From assembly GCF_000814905.1 (NCBI RefSeq), contig NZ_JXAG01000049.1, positions 20,910 through 84,909 of the forward strand: a stretch of DNA of 64,000 nt, given 5' to 3'. Numbering within the stretch: position 1 is the first letter of the stretch; each line of letters opens with the position of its first letter. Under the pieces are notes generated by a model that made no database searches, was not told the origin of the DNA, and saw only the letters and a program-made list of their open reading frames with translations. Positions 51,155-62,524 of the stretch are shown in pieces. This DNA is from Enterobacter sp. Bisph1. Its GTDB lineage: Bacteria; Pseudomonadota; Gammaproteobacteria; Enterobacterales; Enterobacteriaceae. The position numbers and the translations under genes were made by a program.

Positions 51155-52459
51155 GTGACTACACCATTAAAAAAAATTGTCATTGTAGGCGGCGGTGCTG
51201 GCGGTCTGGAGCTGGCAACGCAGTTGGGCGAAAAACTGGGGCGCGGTAAAAAAGCGAAAATTACGCTGGTCGACCGCAACCACAGCCATTTATGGAAACC
51301 GTTGCTGCACGAAGTGGCGACCGGGTCACTGGATGAAGGCGTCGATGCGTTGAGCTATCTTGCCCACGCGCGTAACCACCATTTCCAGTTCCAGCTCGGT
51401 TCGGTGATGGATATTAATCGCGAAAGTAAAACCATTACCCTGACAGAGCTGCGTGATGACAAAGGCGTCCTGCTGGTTCCTGAGCGTAAACTGGCTTATG
51501 ACACGCTGGTGATGGCGCTGGGCAGCACCTCAAATGATTTCAATACGCCGGGCGTAAAAGAGCACTGCATTTTCCTCGACAACCCGCACCAGGCGCGCCG
51601 TTTCCACCAGGAAATGCTCAATCTGTTCCTGACTTACTCCGCGAACCTCGGGGCAAATGGCAAGGTGAACATCGCCATTGTCGGCGGCGGAGCAACCGGC
51701 GTGGAACTCTCTGCAGAGCTGCATAATGCAGTGAAACAGCTGCACAGCTACGGTTATAAAGGTCTGACAAACGAGGCGCTGAACGTGACGCTGGTGGAAG
51801 CCGGCGAACGTATTCTGCCAGCGTTGCCGCCGCGCATTTCCGGGGCTGCGCACAATGAGCTGACCAAAATGGGCGTGCGCGTGTTGACCCAAACTATGGT
51901 CACCAGCGCCGACGAAGGCGGTTTACATACCAAAGAGGGCGAATATATTAAAGCCGATCTGATGGTGTGGGCGGCGGGCATTAAAGCGCCGGACTTTATG
52001 AAAGAGATTGGCGGTCTGGAGACCAACCGTATTAACCAACTGGTGGTTGAACCGACGCTGCAGACGACGCGCGATGCGGATATTTATGCGATTGGCGACT
52101 GCGCGTCGTGCGCTCGTGCGGAAGGCGGGTTTGTACCGCCGCGCGCACAGGCTGCTCACCAGATGGCAACCCTGGCGCTGCATAACATTGTGGCGCAGAT
52201 GAAAGGCAAACCGCTGAAATCCTATGTCTATAAAGATCATGGCTCGCTGGTGTCGCTGTCGAACTTCTCCACCGTCGGTAGCCTGATGGGCAATCTGATG
52301 CGCGGTTCGATGATGATTGAAGGACGTATTGCGCGCTTCGTCTATATCTCCCTGTACCGTATGCACCAGGTGGCACTACACGGTTATTTCAAAACCGGCT
52401 TAATGATGCTGGTGGGCAGTATTAACCGCGTCATTCGTCCGCGTCTGAAATTGCATTAA
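51155..52459 (+). CDS. ndh: NADH dehydrogenase II
   Basis: Non-proton-pumping NADH:quinone oxidoreductase (434 aa, as in E. coli), bound to the inner face of the cytoplasmic membrane. Two nucleotide-binding motifs are visible: FAD ([19 protein letters not shown]) near residue 8 and NADH ([19 protein letters not shown]) near 170. IYAIGDCAS follows at about 315. The C-terminal amphipathic region ([22 protein letters not shown]) anchors it to the membrane. The start is a GTG at 51155 after TTAGGGGGTCATC. FNR regulation is expected. Confidence 0.97.
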   Translation: MTTPLKKIVIVGGGAGGLELATQLGEKLGRGKKAKITLVDRNHSHLWKPLLHEVATGSLDEGVDALSYLAHARNHHFQFQLGSVMDINRESKTITLTELRDDKGVLLVPERKLAYDTLVMALGSTSNDFNTPGVKEHCIFLDNPHQARRFHQEMLNLFLTYSANLGANGKVNIAIVGGGATGVELSAELHNAVKQLHSYGYKGLTNEALNVTLVEAGERILPALPPRISGAAHNELTKMGVRVLTQTMVTSADEGGLHTKEGEYIKADLMVWAAGIKAPDFMKEIGGLETNRINQLVVEPTLQTTRDADIYAIGDCASCARAEGGFVPPRAQAAHQMATLALHNIVAQMKGKPLKSYVYKDHGSLVSLSNFSTVGSLMGNLMRGSMMIEGRIARFVYISLYRMHQVALHGYFKTGLMMLVGSINRVIRPRLKLH

Positions 52460-52654
52460 CCTCGCTTCTGCTCCCTGCGGCCTGAACGCCTGGGGAGCAG
52501 CATTTCTCTCTGCCTGCAAACCTCATCACGCTCAGACAACTCTGAATGTCACGCCTTTTTTGCCCGATCCCGCTTTTTTACGCTCTTTCTGATTGGCTTA
52601 GCGCCTTACAGAATTGCAAAATTGTTACCAATAGCAAACAGGGAGAGAATCCTG

Positions 52655-53194
52655 ATGAACAAATCAATGTTAGCGGGTATCGGTATTGGCGTGGCCGCTG
52701 CACTGGGCGTTGCCGCAGTGGCCAGTCTGAATGTGTTTGATCGCGGTCCTCAATATGCACAGGTGGTATCGTCGACGCCTATCAAGGAAACGGTGAAAAC
52801 GCCGCGCAAAGAGTGCCGCAATGTCACGGTCACCCATCGTCGTCCGGTGCAGGATGAGAACCGTATAACCGGTTCTGTTCTTGGCGCAGTCGCTGGCGGC
52901 GTGCTCGGTCACCAGTTCGGCGGCGGGCGCGGTAAAGATGTTGCTACCGTGGTCGGCGCATTAGGTGGCGGTTACGCCGGTAATCAGATTCAGGGTGGGA
53001 TGCAAGAGAGGGATACTTACACGACCACCCAGCAACGTTGCAGCACCGTGTATGACAAATCAGAAAAAATGCTCGGCTATGACGTGACGTATAAAATTGG
53101 TGACCAGCAGGGAAAAATCCGCATGGATAGAGATCCAGGTACGCAAATTCCGCTGGATGGCAACGGTCAACTTGTTTTGAATAACAAAGCCTAA
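52655..53194 (+). CDS. ycfJ: Glycine-zipper membrane protein YcfJ
   Basis: Envelope protein of 179 aa, function not established. The N-terminus (MLAGIGIGVAAALGVAAVASL) is a signal anchor or signal peptide. A glycine-zipper block (GSVLGAVAGGVLGHQFGGG ... VVGALGGGYAGNQIQ) spans about residues 75-118, as in 17-kDa-antigen-type proteins. The start at 52655 follows AGGGAGAG. A strong terminator lies 22 bp after the stop. Confidence 0.92.
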   Translation: MNKSMLAGIGIGVAAALGVAAVASLNVFDRGPQYAQVVSSTPIKETVKTPRKECRNVTVTHRRPVQDENRITGSVLGAVAGGVLGHQFGGGRGKDVATVVGALGGGYAGNQIQGGMQERDTYTTTQQRCSTVYDKSEKMLGYDVTYKIGDQQGKIRMDRDPGTQIPLDGNGQLVLNNKA

Positions 53195-53215
53195 AAAAGA
53201 AGTACTCTACATATT

Positions 53216-53249
53216 GGCTCCTCATCGCTCAGGCTGAGGAGCCTTTTTT
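53216..53249 (+). terminator. Intrinsic terminator after ycfJ
   Basis: GGCTCCTCA-TCGCTCAGGC-TGAGGAGCC has a 9-bp stem followed by six T residues. Confidence 0.95.
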
Positions 53250-53256
53250 GCATTAA

Positions 53257-53288
53257 AAAAGCCTCGCATCGCTGCCAGGCTTTTAAAA
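53257..53288 (-). terminator. Intrinsic terminator after the 51-aa membrane protein gene
   Basis: On the minus strand AAAAGCCT-GGCAGCGATGCG-AGGCTTTT continues into TT. It begins 3 bp past the small gene's stop codon. Confidence 0.85.
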
Positions 53289-53290
53289 GG

Positions 53291-53446
53291 TCAAATGAAA
53301 TCGTGTTGGCGAACCAGTAGCAGGCCGGTTATCAAAACTGAGATAAAGGCGAACAGTACTGAACCACCTAATAAAACCCACAGACCAAATAACAATGTAA
53401 TTACTATTAACACTTTAATGAATGGTAATAGCAAAATCATCTCCAT
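53291..53446 (-). CDS. Small hydrophobic membrane protein, 51 aa, function unknown
   Basis: A complete small gene: ribosome site AGAAGGAAA, ATG at 53446, 51 codons, TGA, then an intrinsic terminator. The product starts MEMILLLPFIKVLIVITLLF and is almost wholly hydrophobic: two membrane segments (about residues 4-23 and 28-45) around a GG turn, then the polar end VRQHDFI. I do not recognise the family. It lies convergent with ycfJ, in the stretch that also differs from E. coli. Codon use is A/T-richer than that of the neighbours. Confidence 0.75.
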   Translation of the reverse strand: MEMILLLPFIKVLIVITLLFGLWVLLGGSVLFAFISVLITGLLLVRQHDFI

Positions 53447-53716
53447 TTTCCTTCTGCATGTGTTAGTTCAGTTAAATAGCCTTAGCCTCAAAAATCATTC
53501 AGTACAGCACGTAGGGTGAGAGCAAAGGAAAGCAAGTACAGGGCGCATCGTCACTGACGCAGGTTATTTGTATTACTCTGGCTAATCATTAGCGGGTCAA
53601 TAATCACACTTAAGGATAGCAGAGCGTGGGAAAAGTCTGATAGTTTTTATCTATTGTTGAAATGTGATATCTCTATCACAGTGACATGATGAGACGGTTG
53701 CCCGTCTCATTTTTTT

Positions 53717-54352
53717 TTAAGGTTTGATCAAGTCGGGCCACAGGCGCAGGGTGGTTTGGGTAATTTGCAGCAGCTTTTCATAACCCGCGCCTTCACGCGC
53801 GCTGATCGACATACCCTGAAGAATACAGCCTAAGAATTGTGCTAAAGCCTGCGTATCAACGCCGTGGGGAATTTCGCCGCGAAGCTGTCGGGCGGTAAGA
53901 AACTGGCGCAGCGTCTCTTCTTGCTGGGCGTGGCGCGATTTAATCGTCGTCGCTATCGCCTGCGACGATGCTGCAAGCGTCGCCGAGGTATTGATCATAA
54001 AACACCCGGCGGGCGTATCGGTGCTGGTAAAACATTTTGCTACGGCGGTGAAATAGTCCAGCAGCGCGCTTGCTACCGGCTTCTCTTCGCACAAGAGTTG
54101 AGCTTCATGCTGGCGGGCGAATCGCGCAATATACCGGTCGAGAACGGCGCGAAAGAGCCCCTCTTTATTGGTGAACTCGGCGTACAGCGTTGGGGCTTTT
54201 GCCCCGGTAGCTTCGACGAGATCGGATAATGATGTGGCTTCGTAGCCATGTTGCCAAAATAGCGTCATGGCCTTGTCGAGCGCCGCTTCCCTGTCGAACA
54301 CTTTTGGTCGGCCACGGCTTTTTTTACTGCAACTGCTGACTTCACTGGTCAT
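53717..54352 (-). CDS. comR: TetR-family copper-responsive repressor ComR
   Basis: DNA-binding repressor of 211 aa that in E. coli represses the outer-membrane protein gene bhsA and releases it when copper is present. The helix-turn-helix is clear (LSDLVEATGAKAPTLYAEFTNKEGLFRAVL, about residues 43-72) after the RGRPKVFDREAALDKAM lead-in. The C-terminal ligand domain ends ISAREGAGYEKLLQITQTTLRLWPDL. The usual neighbour bhsA is missing here, so its present target is unclear. A short inverted repeat CTAAC-CTTT-GTTAG lies 9 bp upstream of its start. Confidence 0.92.
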   Translation of the reverse strand: MTSEVSSCSKKSRGRPKVFDREAALDKAMTLFWQHGYEATSLSDLVEATGAKAPTLYAEFTNKEGLFRAVLDRYIARFARQHEAQLLCEEKPVASALLDYFTAVAKCFTSTDTPAGCFMINTSATLAASSQAIATTIKSRHAQQEETLRQFLTARQLRGEIPHGVDTQALAQFLGCILQGMSISAREGAGYEKLLQITQTTLRLWPDLIKP

Positions 54353-54500
54353 AACGCCGCCTAACCTTTGTTAGTTTGTTTAAACGATCATTATAAAAAT
54401 AATGGCAGCCGATCGCCAGTGACAAAATAGCAGCGATAAATAAAAGATATACTTATGAATTCTAAGCGGTTAATAATTTAAAAAAGTGCGTGATATAAAC

Positions 54501-54561
54501 CATCCCTGGAATAAATAAAGGCGCGATAAAAAAAAGCGCGCCTTTATTTATTCCAGGGATG
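54501..54561. repeat. Perfect 25-bp inverted repeat with an A-rich loop at the former bhsA locus
   Basis: Two 25-nt arms, the left one starting CATCCCTGGAATAAATAAAG, are exact reverse complements. They enclose the 11-nt loop ATAAAAAAAAG. The structure ends 5 bp before the ldtC stop codon's position. As RNA it would form a very stable hairpin, but no T run follows on either strand, so it is not a standard terminator. It occupies the gap where E. coli carries bhsA. Confidence 0.9.
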
Positions 54562-54566
54562 TGCTG

Positions 54567-55532
54567 TTACATCGCCTGTGGCATAGATTCGATATGGCGA
54601 GTCACATCGACCGGCATTCCCGAGCGCACCTCCATCGCATGCTCCATCACCACCGCGTCGCTGTGGGCATCGTCTTTAAACGCTTGCATAGAAGCATTCA
54701 ATACGATGGGCAGTGTTTTCGGATCGTCATCAATGGATTTCGACAGGGGCTGATGCACTTCCACCAGCCGCGTACCGTCCGGCTCAACGGAAGCTTTGAT
54801 CGGGGTATTAATGATATTCACCGGCGTACCAGGCGTCACGCGGGCAAAGAGATCCGAGATATCTTTATCGCGCAGGCGAATACAGCCTGAGCTGACGCGC
54901 ATCCCAATACCAAAATCCGCATTGGTCCCGTGCAGCAGATAGACGCCGCCAAAAGCTGCCAGACGAATAGCATGGTGGCCCATCGGATTATTCGGCCCGG
55001 CCGGCATTACCGCAGGCAAATCGATGCCCTGCGCTTTATAGCGTGCGCGAATATTGGCCGTCGGCGTCCAGGTCGGATTGGCGCGTTTGTCTGAGACGGT
55101 GGTCACCATCGTTGGCGTCAGCGTATCGCCGCCGAGCTGACCGATACCTATCGGGTAGACGGTAACTTCGTTTTTATCCGGCGGATAATAATAGAGACGC
55201 AGCTCAGCAAGGTTGATAACCATCCCTTTGCGCGGGACATCCGGTAGCAGCGTCTGCAGCGGGATAGTCAGTACGCTGCCCGCGCGCGGGACATAGGGGT
55301 CAACGCCTGGGTTAGCCTGCAACAATGCAAGGAAGCCAACATTATATTTTTTGGCAATCGCCTCCAGCGAACCCCCGTTATTTTCAACAACGTGGAAACG
55401 GTTTTCACCCACCAGCCGGCTGCCGGTTGGCGGCAGCGGCCAGGTGTTAGCTCGAACGGGAAGGGCAATCGTCACGCTGACCGCCAGCATCAGGAGCGCA
55501 ATCCAGGGAGAGAAGCGGAGAGTCTTAATCAT
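54567..55532 (-). CDS. ldtC: L,D-transpeptidase LdtC (YcfS)
   Basis: Periplasmic YkuD-type transpeptidase (321 aa, E. coli 320) that attaches Braun lipoprotein to peptidoglycan. A signal peptide (about residues 1-28, ending PVRA) is followed by a LysM domain (FHVVENNGGSLEAIAKKYNVG, about residues 45-65). The catalytic domain contains HGTNADFGIGMRVSSGCIRL with the active-site Cys. The start at 55532 is chosen to begin the signal peptide. mfd lies upstream on the same strand, 174 bp away. Confidence 0.94.
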   Translation of the reverse strand: MIKTLRFSPWIALLMLAVSVTIALPVRANTWPLPPTGSRLVGENRFHVVENNGGSLEAIAKKYNVGFLALLQANPGVDPYVPRAGSVLTIPLQTLLPDVPRKGMVINLAELRLYYYPPDKNEVTVYPIGIGQLGGDTLTPTMVTTVSDKRANPTWTPTANIRARYKAQGIDLPAVMPAGPNNPMGHHAIRLAAFGGVYLLHGTNADFGIGMRVSSGCIRLRDKDISDLFARVTPGTPVNIINTPIKASVEPDGTRLVEVHQPLSKSIDDDPKTLPIVLNASMQAFKDDAHSDAVVMEHAMEVRSGMPVDVTRHIESMPQAM

Positions 55533-55706
55533 CAACACAGTCCATATTAATCTTAAGGTTATCATTATGTGAAATTGAACAGATGATTATGGCTAACCAG
55601 CGGGCCGGGAGCAGCGCCATGAGTGCAAAGTGTTGTAAATGATTGCATATTTGCTCGCGCCGCAACCAGCGCCCCCGGCAGCCATCACCGGGGGAATATC
55701 ACAGCG

Positions 55707-58700
55707 TCAGGCGATAGCGTTCTCTTCCAGTTGACGCATAAAGTTACGCACCCATTCCATACGGACTTTGCGCTCCGCCAGATCCTCGGTGAATTTCAGC
55801 CGTGTCGGTCCATCCAGGCGGAAATGCTGGGGTTGTTTTTGCAGCAGGCCGATAAGCCACGCCGGATTGACATGATTTTTCTCATTGAACTCAATCATGC
55901 CGCCTTTTTCATTGCCTTCCAGTTTGCGAACGCCCAGTTTTTGCGCCTGCTGGCGTAAACGGGCAATATCCAGCAGGTTGCGTGCGGCATCCGGCAGTAG
56001 ACCGAAACGGTCGATAAGCTCGACTTTGATCTCCTCCAGCGCATGTTCTTCTTTGGCACTGGCAATACGTTTATAGAATGACAATCGGGTATTCACATCG
56101 GGAATAAAATCATCCGGCAGTAGCGCCGGCATCCGCAGCTCAACTTCCGTTTGCTGGCTGGTGAGATCTTCCAGCGAGGGTTCGCGGCCCGCTTTCAGGG
56201 CATCGACGGCATTTTCCAGCAGCTCCATATAGAGCGAGAAGCCAATGGTTTCCATCTGCCCGCTCTGATCTTCGCCGAGCAGTTCCCCGGCGCCGCGGAT
56301 CTCCAGATCGTGGGTCGCCAGCGCAAAGCCCGCGCCTAAATCTTCCAGCGAGGCGATGGCTTCCAGACGTTTTTGCGCATCGGTGGTCATCGCTTTTGGA
56401 TGCGGCGTCAGCAGCCAGGCGTAGGCCTGGTGGTGCGAACGCCCGACGCGGCCGCGCAGTTGATGGAGCTGGGCCAGACCAAAGTGATCGGCGCGTTCAA
56501 TAATAATGGTGTTCGCCGTCGGAATATCGAGGCCGGTTTCGATAATCGTCGTGCACACCAGCACGTTAAAACGCTGATGGTGGAAATCATTCATCACCCG
56601 TTCCAGCTCGCGTTCGCGCATCTGCCCATGACCAATGGCAATCCGCGCTTCCGGCACCAGCTCCGCCAGTCTGTCGGCGGCTTTCTGGATATTTTCCACG
56701 TCGTTATAAAGATAATAAACCTGCCCGCCGCGCAGGACTTCACGCAGGATCGCCTCGCGAACCACCAGGTTGTCATATTCACGGACAAAGGTTTTTACCG
56801 CCAGACGACGCGCGGGTGGGGTGGCGATAATTGACAGATCGCGCATTCCGCTCATCGCCATATTCAGCGTGCGCGGGATCGGCGTCGCGGTCAGCGTCAA
56901 AATATCGACATCGGCGCGCATGGCTTTAATCCGCTCTTTATGGCGTACGCCGAAACGGTGCTCTTCATCGACAATCAGCAGGCCGAGATCTTTCATCTTC
57001 ACATCGCTCTGCAACAGCTTATGCGTGCCAATCAGAATATCGACTTTCCCATCGGCGGCCTGTTCGAGGATCTGCGCCTGCTCTTTGGCGCTGCGAAAGC
57101 GGGAAAGCATCTCAATGCGCACCGGCCAGTTGGCAAAACGGTCGCGGAAGTTATCAAAATGCTGTTGCGCGAGCAGGGTAGTCGGCACCAGCACCGCCAC
57201 CTGTTTGTTGTTTTCAACTGCCAGAAACGCGGCGCGCATCGCCACTTCGGTTTTACCGAAGCCGACATCGCCGCACACCAGACGATCCATCGCCAGCGGC
57301 TGACACATATCGCTCAGTACCGCGTTAATGGCCTGCGCCTGATCCGGCGTTGTTTCAAACGGGAAGCTGTCGCAGAACAGTTGATACTGCTCTTTATCAT
57401 GCTTAAAGGCGAAGCCCGCTTTAGCTGCCCGCTGGGCATAGATATCCAGCAGCTCCGCCGCCACATCGCGCACTTTCTCCGCCGCTTTTTGCCGCGCACG
57501 GGTCCACGCATCGCTGCCAAGCTTATGTAACGGCGCGTTATCTTCCGCACCGCCCGCATAGCGGCTGATCAGGTGCAACGAAGAGACCGGCACATACAAT
57601 TTTGCATCACCGGCGTAGGTCAACATCAGGTATTCACCCTTGATACCGCCCGCTTCCAGCGTGGTCATCCCGGCGTAGCGGCCAACGCCATGCTCCAGAT
57701 GCACAACCGGCTGGCCGTCGTGCAGTTCGGCCAGGTTGCGGATTAAGGTATCCGGGTTGATAGTGCGCCGCGTATCCTGGCGGCGACGGGCGACACGCTC
57801 GCCGAGCAGATCGCTTTCGCAAATCAGCGCGCGGTTACGCAGCGTATCGATAAACCCATGCTCGGCGGCACCAATCATTAAAAACGCACCGGACGCGGTG
57901 GCTTCGTCGAGACGCAGAATGCGTTTGGGGGCAACTTTGATGCGCGCCAGCAGTTCGATGAGCGCCTCGCGGCGGCCTTCGCTCTCCACGGAGAAGACTA
58001 CCGGCCCGCCGAAGGATTCAAGGAATTTGCGCAGGCTATCCAGCGGTGATTTCTGCTGCGCCTGTACCGCCAGCTCCGGCAGCGACCGATAACCGAGGTT
58101 TACATGCGCCGCTTTATCGCTCAGCTGCTCGGTTTTCAACTGGATGCGCGGCCATCGCTTCAGCTCGCTAAACAGTTCATCCACGCGCAACCATAAGGTC
58201 TGCGGCGCTAACAACGGGCGCATCGGATCGACGCCGCGATTCTCAAAGCGTGCCTGCGTCTCTTGCTGAAAGCGCTCGGCGCTGCTTTCCAGGTTTCCGG
58301 TGTTGACCAGCAAGGTATTGGCCGGAAAATAGCTGAACAGCGGCGGCAGCGGTTCGCTAAAAAACAGCGGCTGCCAGTACTCGATCCCGGCGGGCAGCGT
58401 GCCTTTACTCACCTGTTGATAGATATGTTCCGCGTCGCGTTTGACGTCAAATTTATCGCGCCACTGGCTGCGAAACAGCTCTATTGCGTTTTTATCCGTC
58501 GGGAATTCGTGCGCCGGGAGTAAATTGATCGCCTCGACTTCCTCCAGCGTGCGCTGGGTATCGGCGTCAAACAGGCGCAGGCTGTCGATTTCATCATCAA
58601 AAAAATCGAGGCGGAAAGGCTGCTCGCTGCCCATCGGAAAGAGATCGAGCAGCGCGCCGCGCGTGGCGTACTCCCCGTGCGCCATCACCTGATCGACATG

Positions 58701-59153
58701 TCGATACCCGGCGCTATCAAGCTGTTTACGCAGCTCATCGCGCGACAGGCGTTGTCCCTTTTTCATCACCAGCGCATGACCGTGCAGATAGCTGTGCGGG
58801 CAGACGCGCTGCATTAAGGTATTGACCGGCACAATCAGCACGCCGCGCTGCATCGCCGGAAGCTGGTACAGCGTCGACAGGCGGGCGGAGATAATCTCCT
58901 GATGCGGTGAGAAGCTGTCATAGGGCAGCGTTTCCCAGTCGGCAAGGTTCATCACCAGGTTCTCGGTGAACTGTGCGACTTCGTCCTGTAAGCGCAGCGC
59001 GTTTTGCATATCCGGGGTGATTAGTACCACCGGGCCTGCATGGCGCTCGATGATTTCTGCCACTTCGGTGGCGCAGGCAGCGCCGGTGAGTTCGCCAAAC
59101 TGGCGCTGGTCGCCTGCGCTAACAGGCAGGGAATAACGATATTGTTCAGGCAT
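55707..59153 (-). CDS. mfd: Transcription-repair coupling factor Mfd
   Basis: Large DNA translocase (1148 aa, as in E. coli) that removes RNA polymerase stalled at lesions and recruits UvrA. Regions in order: UvrB-like module (residues 1 to about 340), RNA polymerase-interacting domain (about 470-550), and helicase motor with Walker A GDVGFGKTEVAMRA (about 630), DEEH box LLIVDEEHRFGVRHKERIK, and RecG-type TRG region (RGRVGRSHHQAYAWLL). The C-terminal regulatory domain closes the protein. The ATG is at 59153. Confidence 0.98.
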   Translation of the reverse strand: MPEQYRYSLPVSAGDQRQFGELTGAACATEVAEIIERHAGPVVLITPDMQNALRLQDEVAQFTENLVMNLADWETLPYDSFSPHQEIISARLSTLYQLPAMQRGVLIVPVNTLMQRVCPHSYLHGHALVMKKGQRLSRDELRKQLDSAGYRHVDQVMAHGEYATRGALLDLFPMGSEQPFRLDFFDDEIDSLRLFDADTQRTLEEVEAINLLPAHEFPTDKNAIELFRSQWRDKFDVKRDAEHIYQQVSKGTLPAGIEYWQPLFFSEPLPPLFSYFPANTLLVNTGNLESSAERFQQETQARFENRGVDPMRPLLAPQTLWLRVDELFSELKRWPRIQLKTEQLSDKAAHVNLGYRSLPELAVQAQQKSPLDSLRKFLESFGGPVVFSVESEGRREALIELLARIKVAPKRILRLDEATASGAFLMIGAAEHGFIDTLRNRALICESDLLGERVARRRQDTRRTINPDTLIRNLAELHDGQPVVHLEHGVGRYAGMTTLEAGGIKGEYLMLTYAGDAKLYVPVSSLHLISRYAGGAEDNAPLHKLGSDAWTRARQKAAEKVRDVAAELLDIYAQRAAKAGFAFKHDKEQYQLFCDSFPFETTPDQAQAINAVLSDMCQPLAMDRLVCGDVGFGKTEVAMRAAFLAVENNKQVAVLVPTTLLAQQHFDNFRDRFANWPVRIEMLSRFRSAKEQAQILEQAADGKVDILIGTHKLLQSDVKMKDLGLLIVDEEHRFGVRHKERIKAMRADVDILTLTATPIPRTLNMAMSGMRDLSIIATPPARRLAVKTFVREYDNLVVREAILREVLRGGQVYYLYNDVENIQKAADRLAELVPEARIAIGHGQMRERELERVMNDFHHQRFNVLVCTTIIETGLDIPTANTIIIERADHFGLAQLHQLRGRVGRSHHQAYAWLLTPHPKAMTTDAQKRLEAIASLEDLGAGFALATHDLEIRGAGELLGEDQSGQMETIGFSLYMELLENAVDALKAGREPSLEDLTSQQTEVELRMPALLPDDFIPDVNTRLSFYKRIASAKEEHALEEIKVELIDRFGLLPDAARNLLDIARLRQQAQKLGVRKLEGNEKGGMIEFNEKNHVNPAWLIGLLQKQPQHFRLDGPTRLKFTEDLAERKVRMEWVRNFMRQLEENAIA

Positions 59154-59178
59154 AGACGGTGTCAGGATCTCGTTTGGG

Positions 59179-59201
59179 TATGCCCCCGTTATGGGGGCAT
59201 A
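59179..59201. repeat. Inverted repeat between ycfT and mfd
   Basis: TATGCCCCC-GTTAT-GGGGGCATA has perfect 9-bp arms, 26 bp upstream of the mfd start. No T run follows on the minus strand, so it is not an ordinary terminator. It may be a regulatory site or part of the mfd leader. Confidence 0.85.
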
Positions 59202-59264
59202 TCACTGATACGCAATACCATTATTATCTGTGATCGGGCCGGTTTAGCCAATACGCTACGCTGA

Positions 59265-60338
59265 TTAACGCGCCTGCAGGGCGGCAAGGTGTCTCGTCGG
59301 CGGTGTAAAAAAGAGATCGGCGAACAATGCAGAGGACATTTTGCGCACCAGCAGCCCGAACAGCGTGCAGATCAGCAGGGTGACAAAGGGATATACCAGC
59401 AATAGCGCCAGCTCGACGGTTTTTGGCCACGCGCCCGCGTTGAGCGGCTTGAGTACGGCGAGACTAATCGCCTCTATCAAAATGCGGTGAGTGGTGTAAA
59501 TCGCCAGCGTGTTGGAACCGATCACGTTCAGTAGATTGTTTTCGCTCGGCGGAAAACGTTGTTCAAGCATATAAAACAGACGCATCACGCCGACGATGGA
59601 TAACAGGCACAGCGGGAGCGGCATATTAAACATCCACAGCCCAAACGCTACCGCCGTTGCCAGCGCAAACAGCAGGCCATAGCGGCGCAACGACACGGTT
59701 TTTACCCACTCCATAACGCTTGCGCCATACCATGCACCCAGCGAATAAAAAATCATATTGCGCACCACGCTGTTCATTCCCCACCACGGCAGCGGCAGAT
59801 AATTGATCGCCAGGCTCGCCATAATCATCAGCGCAAGGGCCGGGACTTTCCAATGGCTTAATAATTTACACAGGGTGAAATAGACCACCAGCGCATAGAG
59901 ATACCACAAGCTGGTGCTGGCGGTGAGCATGCCCTGGATAAACTCCCTGCCGTTATCGGCATAGGCGGCGTTATTAGCATCATGTAGATCACGCCCCGGT
60001 GCCAGCCATTCGTTAATATGGGTTAAGCCAATCCATTGCAAAACGCCCCATAGCGCCAGTACGTAGACGATGCTCCAGATCCGTTTATCAATGGTCTCTT
60101 TCCATGGGACCTGATCGATATAGCGGCGAATCAGATAGCCCGAAATAAAAAAGAATACCGGCATGCGAAACGGCGCCAGATAGAGGTTAAAGTAGATCCA
60201 GCATTTCGCCAGCGTCGGCGACCAGGGATGCTGGAAGGCCGATAAATGCGGGTAAAAAGTGATGACGGAGTGATAAACCACCACCAGGCAAATACATAAC
60301 CCCTTGATCTGGTTTAACCATAACTGCTTCTTTTTCAT
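59265..60338 (-). CDS. ycfT: Acyltransferase-3 family inner membrane protein YcfT
   Basis: Integral membrane protein (357 aa, as in E. coli) of the acyltransferase 3 group, with about ten hydrophobic segments. The family features are the early IKGLCICLVVVYHSVITFYP with its conserved His (about residue 22) and the AFRMPVFFFISGYLIRR-like PFRMPVFFFISGYLIRR segment (about 56-72). The substrate is unknown. The start at 60338 (MKKKQLWLNQIKG) is the family N-terminus. It is divergent from lolC. Confidence 0.92.
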   Translation of the reverse strand: MKKKQLWLNQIKGLCICLVVVYHSVITFYPHLSAFQHPWSPTLAKCWIYFNLYLAPFRMPVFFFISGYLIRRYIDQVPWKETIDKRIWSIVYVLALWGVLQWIGLTHINEWLAPGRDLHDANNAAYADNGREFIQGMLTASTSLWYLYALVVYFTLCKLLSHWKVPALALMIMASLAINYLPLPWWGMNSVVRNMIFYSLGAWYGASVMEWVKTVSLRRYGLLFALATAVAFGLWMFNMPLPLCLLSIVGVMRLFYMLEQRFPPSENNLLNVIGSNTLAIYTTHRILIEAISLAVLKPLNAGAWPKTVELALLLVYPFVTLLICTLFGLLVRKMSSALFADLFFTPPTRHLAALQAR

Positions 60339-60546
60339 TCTTTCGACTGCCTGTTTTACCAAAATATCTGATATATATCCTGCTGGGGCAGCCGGAAGTT
60401 GTATTGGGGAAGTGTCTGTATTTTTCTATTTTCGGATTATGGTGAAACGCCAGCATGATTGACCTTTGTAGAAACATCCGCCCGCGCACAGGCGTTTACG
60501 CCCGTCTATTGGATTGATTTCGCAAATTTTTTTGCTATCTGTCTGA

Positions 60547-62523
<1,977 letters not shown>

Positions 62524-62524
<1 letters not shown>

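Noticed and set aside
59179..59201. Terminator of ycfT
   Set aside because: Strong stem, but no T run on the minus strand and it lies just upstream of mfd; kept as an inverted repeat only.
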